From: Planctomycetaceae bacterium
GTDB lineage: Bacteria > Planctomycetota > Planctomycetia > Pirellulales > Thermoguttaceae
Assembly: GCA_015062085.1 (NCBI GenBank)
Contig: SUVI01000018.1
Span: forward strand, 1 to 34,391
Reading direction: 5' to 3'
DNA: 34,391 bases
Shown: positions 32,066 through 34,391 of the stretch, in pieces
How the letters are laid out: the number at the start of each line of letters is the position of its first letter
Numbering within the stretch: position 1 is the stretch's first letter
Position numbers and translations under genes: made by a program
Notes under the pieces: model-generated
Seen by the model: only the letters and a program-made list of their open reading frames with translations
Databases searched by the model: none
Told to the model about the DNA's origin: nothing

Positions 32066-34391
32066 TCAGCGTCCGTCAAACTGCAATTCAACGGGTCCGA
32101 TCAAACCGGAAGTACGGTTTCCGCGGTAACGGTTGGGGATCGAATGGTAGTGGTTCGAGAGCGTGTTGAAGACCTCGATCTCGATCGTATTTTCACCTTC
32201 GTTCAAGAAACCGGCAACGTCCGTCTTCCATGGTGCCGCGACGAGCGTGCGGACCGGTTTTCCATTGATCCGGATCTCTGCGGTCGCGCAAACAGAACCG
32301 AGGTCCAAGATCGCGCTTTTCGCTGAGGCCTCCTCTTTCGTCAGTGTGAACGATCTCGAGTAGACCGCTCCGCCGGAGTAGAGTTCGAGGACCGTTCCGT
32401 CCCGGCTCCAGTCTCCAAGCTGCGGAAGCTCGCCTTCACCGGTCTCCAGACGGATCGGCTCGGCAAAGTACGCTCCGCCCTCCAGAGAATCCGCAAGATG
32501 CGCAGCAATGGCGACTTTAGCGGGCTGGATGACAGTTTCCGGGAGCGAAACGACCAAACGGCGCGTACGCGGCTGGACGGACGGGGTCTCTTCCAAATCG
32601 ACGATACGCTGTCCGCCCACGAAGACCAACGGGAGACCGACGGCTTTTTCGTCAAGAGTCAGAACCATTTTCCGGAGTCCAGCAGGCGCCGTGAAACGGT
32701 AAACGCCAACGCGGTCCGAAACGGCTTTTCCTTCTTTCGCAAACGGCTCAAACGGCACGCAGTCCGTACGGTACCACGTCATCGAAAGCGGCATTCCGGC
32801 CAGCTTCTCTCCGGTCTGCTTTCTCGCGGAAAATTCGTTTCCGCCTTCTTTCGGAGCAAGTCGGCCTGCAGTATTGAACGTACGGAATTCGCTCGGCGGA
32901 ACGTCCGCTTCTTCCGGTTGTGCACTTCTCGCCGGCGGGTTTCCTTTTTCCAGGACCCAGAATCCGCGGCCTGCTTTTGCGTACTCAAGCACAAGTTCCT
33001 GAACGGAACCGTCAAGCGTGAGTGTTTCGGTCTCCGGTGCGATCTCTTTTCCGTCGAGCGTCACGCGAACGGGGAGATTCCCGCCTTTCTGGATCCGGAC
33101 CGTTCCGGAGTAACGCACAAAGGTGGAGAGACGATAGTTCTGCGGCACATCTTCTTCGACGTAAAGCGTTTCATTGTGTCCGCCTTTTCCTTTTCCGAGC
33201 GCAATAAAATGGTCCGAGATATTCTTTTTCGTACCGTGCCAGCCCTGATGTCCAGGATTCCCTTTCACGCCGACACGCCAAGAGAAGGCGTACGGTGAAG
33301 CATTTGACGCAGCGTCCGCGGCAGAAGGCATTCCTTTTGCCCGGTCACATTTCGTTAGGAAGAACTGCGTACCGAATCCGTAGGCACACATCGGCCATGA
33401 GGATTCGTTCGTCTCGAGAGAAACAAGCGGACGAAGGGATTCCGGCATCGTACCATTCGGAGCGTCCAGGAATGCCGCGGCGGCGGCATCATCGATCTCC
33501 GCGTAATGGAAACGGCGGGCTTCCGCACCGATGAGCAGATTATCCGGCGTGACGGGAAGACGGAAATCACCCCACTGATTGTCCATCGTGGGGACCAAAC
33601 GGAAACGCCACGGACCATCGAGCTTCAGAGACGAAACGGCATCCTGCGCGTCTGCGGAAACGGAAGCGGTCTCCGTCTTTTCCTTGAGTTCCGCGGTCTG
33701 CGATGCATCCGGCTGGAAGACGATCAGGGCTGCTTCCACTTCCGTGACCGGCATTTTGAGGACAGTACGCATCTCGCCGTCGACCGGGAATCGCGCAATG
33801 ACTTCCAGCGGTTTCCGTTCCCCCGTCATGGTGTCCCAAAGCTCCGGACGTCCAACAGAACGGAACGTCAGGCGCGTATCTTTCGGAATGCCCGTCAGGA
33901 AGTAAACGTTCTGCTCCCCGATCTGACGATGAAGGAACTTAGCGGAACCGGAAGTCTGCTCGGACTGAAAATCCCGCGGGAATTTCTCGGCGATGAGCTG
34001 CGCGAACTCCGGTCCGTTCCGATTCGGGATGAAGATGCCGGGGGCATGTTCGTCCGTGAAGAGCCGGGCGACGAGCGCGTTCAGTTCCGGGTCATTCGCG
34101 CCAATGCGGTCCGAAACATCCGGAAGGCGGTCCAGACAGACGAGGATCCCGCCCGCGTTGGCAAACGCTTCAAGTTTCTTCAGGACGTCCCAGCGGATCG
34201 CTTTAACTCCCGGAAGAACGTAAACGCGGAATTCCATGCCGCTGACGCAGAGTTTTCCGTCCCGGATCTCGGCACGAAGGACCGACTGATCGTCCATGAA
34301 CGTCACGTCGCGCTGAGCTGCGTAGATCTTGCGGGCCGCGTCAAACGCACAGCCGGTCGCAGCTCTCTGCTCATTTCCAAAACCCGCCATT
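32066..34391 (-). CDS. Large glycoside hydrolase (GH106/GH2-like), 5' end outside the window
   Basis: Only the C-terminal 774 or so residues are present; the frame runs off the right edge, so this is a partial gene. Near the window edge is a segment like those of GH106-type enzymes (FMDDQSVLRAEIRDGKLCVSGMEFRVYVLPGV, then LEAFANAGGILVCLDRLP). GPWRFRLVPTMDNQWGDFRLP and two jelly-roll sugar-binding modules follow. The last is LDLGSVCATAEIRINGKPVRTLVAAPWKTDVAGFLNEGENTIEIEVFNTLSNHYHSIP, as in GH2 and GH106 proteins. GH106 includes alpha-L-rhamnosidases acting on plant polysaccharides. The catalytic residues should lie in the missing upstream part, so substrate and activity are not shown. Confidence 0.7.
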   Translation of the reverse strand, partial: MAGFGNEQRAATGCAFDAARKIYAAQRDVTFMDDQSVLRAEIRDGKLCVSGMEFRVYVLPGVKAIRWDVLKKLEAFANAGGILVCLDRLPDVSDRIGANDPELNALVARLFTDEHAPGIFIPNRNGPEFAQLIAEKFPRDFQSEQTSGSAKFLHRQIGEQNVYFLTGIPKDTRLTFRSVGRPELWDTMTGERKPLEVIARFPVDGEMRTVLKMPVTEVEAALIVFQPDASQTAELKEKTETASVSADAQDAVSSLKLDGPWRFRLVPTMDNQWGDFRLPVTPDNLLIGAEARRFHYAEIDDAAAAAFLDAPNGTMPESLRPLVSLETNESSWPMCAYGFGTQFFLTKCDRAKGMPSAADAASNASPYAFSWRVGVKGNPGHQGWHGTKKNISDHFIALGKGKGGHNETLYVEEDVPQNYRLSTFVRYSGTVRIQKGGNLPVRVTLDGKEIAPETETLTLDGSVQELVLEYAKAGRGFWVLEKGNPPARSAQPEEADVPPSEFRTFNTAGRLAPKEGGNEFSARKQTGEKLAGMPLSMTWYRTDCVPFEPFAKEGKAVSDRVGVYRFTAPAGLRKMVLTLDEKAVGLPLVFVGGQRIVDLEETPSVQPRTRRLVVSLPETVIQPAKVAIAAHLADSLEGGAYFAEPIRLETGEGELPQLGDWSRDGTVLELYSGGAVYSRSFTLTKEEASAKSAILDLGSVCATAEIRINGKPVRTLVAAPWKTDVAGFLNEGENTIEIEVFNTLSNHYHSIPNRYRGNRTSGLIGPVELQFDGR

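Overview
The window most likely comes from an anaerobic, probably host-associated member of the Planctomycetota (inference). The evidence is two GroEL paralogues around a GroES, a secreted SUMF1-like protein, an ExbB/ExbD pair next to a prenyltransferase/squalene-cyclase-fold protein with a long charged linker, a coiled-coil-plus-barrel porin, a large GH106-like glycoside hydrolase, and a complete trimeric [FeFe]-hydrogenase operon. The outer-membrane proteins indicate a diderm cell. The hydrogenase indicates hydrogen metabolism tied to NAD(H) and ferredoxin. No rRNA, tRNA, CRISPR array, phage or complete transposon was seen.

Layout. 1-3009: a palindromic repeat, a secreted SUMF1-fold protein with its own near-consensus promoter (minus), and a porin-like protein (minus) with a clear terminator. 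3010-3811: AT-rich non-coding DNA with a 16-bp perfect palindrome over a candidate promoter. 3812-12150 (plus): a 1166-residue TPR protein, an ExbB-like channel with ten 10-residue repeats in its N-terminal extension, ExbD, and a 938-residue protein whose transmembrane helix carries the TonB residues that engage ExbB/ExbD, joined by a roughly 430-residue charged linker to an alpha/alpha-toroid domain. 12151-16272: a terminator, an 11-bp tandem repeat and an AddA/RecB-like helicase-nuclease. 16389-23609 (minus; transcribed order groEL2, groES, groEL1, dnaJ, grpE, iscA-like, ABC ATPase): a protein-folding and Fe-S cluster. 23954-28527 (plus): hydC-hydB-hydA with a strong promoter and a terminator. 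28578-29780 (minus): an autotransporter-type barrel protein. 30255-31934 (plus): scpA and an RNase Z-like metallohydrolase. 32066-34391 (minus): a glycoside hydrolase cut by the window end.

How the genes work together. The hydrogenase subunits form one enzyme that, by family knowledge, couples NADH and reduced ferredoxin oxidation to H2 formation, or the reverse. It contains many Fe-S clusters, and the divergent folding cluster contains an A-type Fe-S carrier. ExbB, ExbD and the TonB-like toroid protein look like a proton-motive-force-driven envelope machine, with the secreted TPR protein as a candidate scaffold. This is the most interesting system in the window. Its function cannot be read from the sequence.
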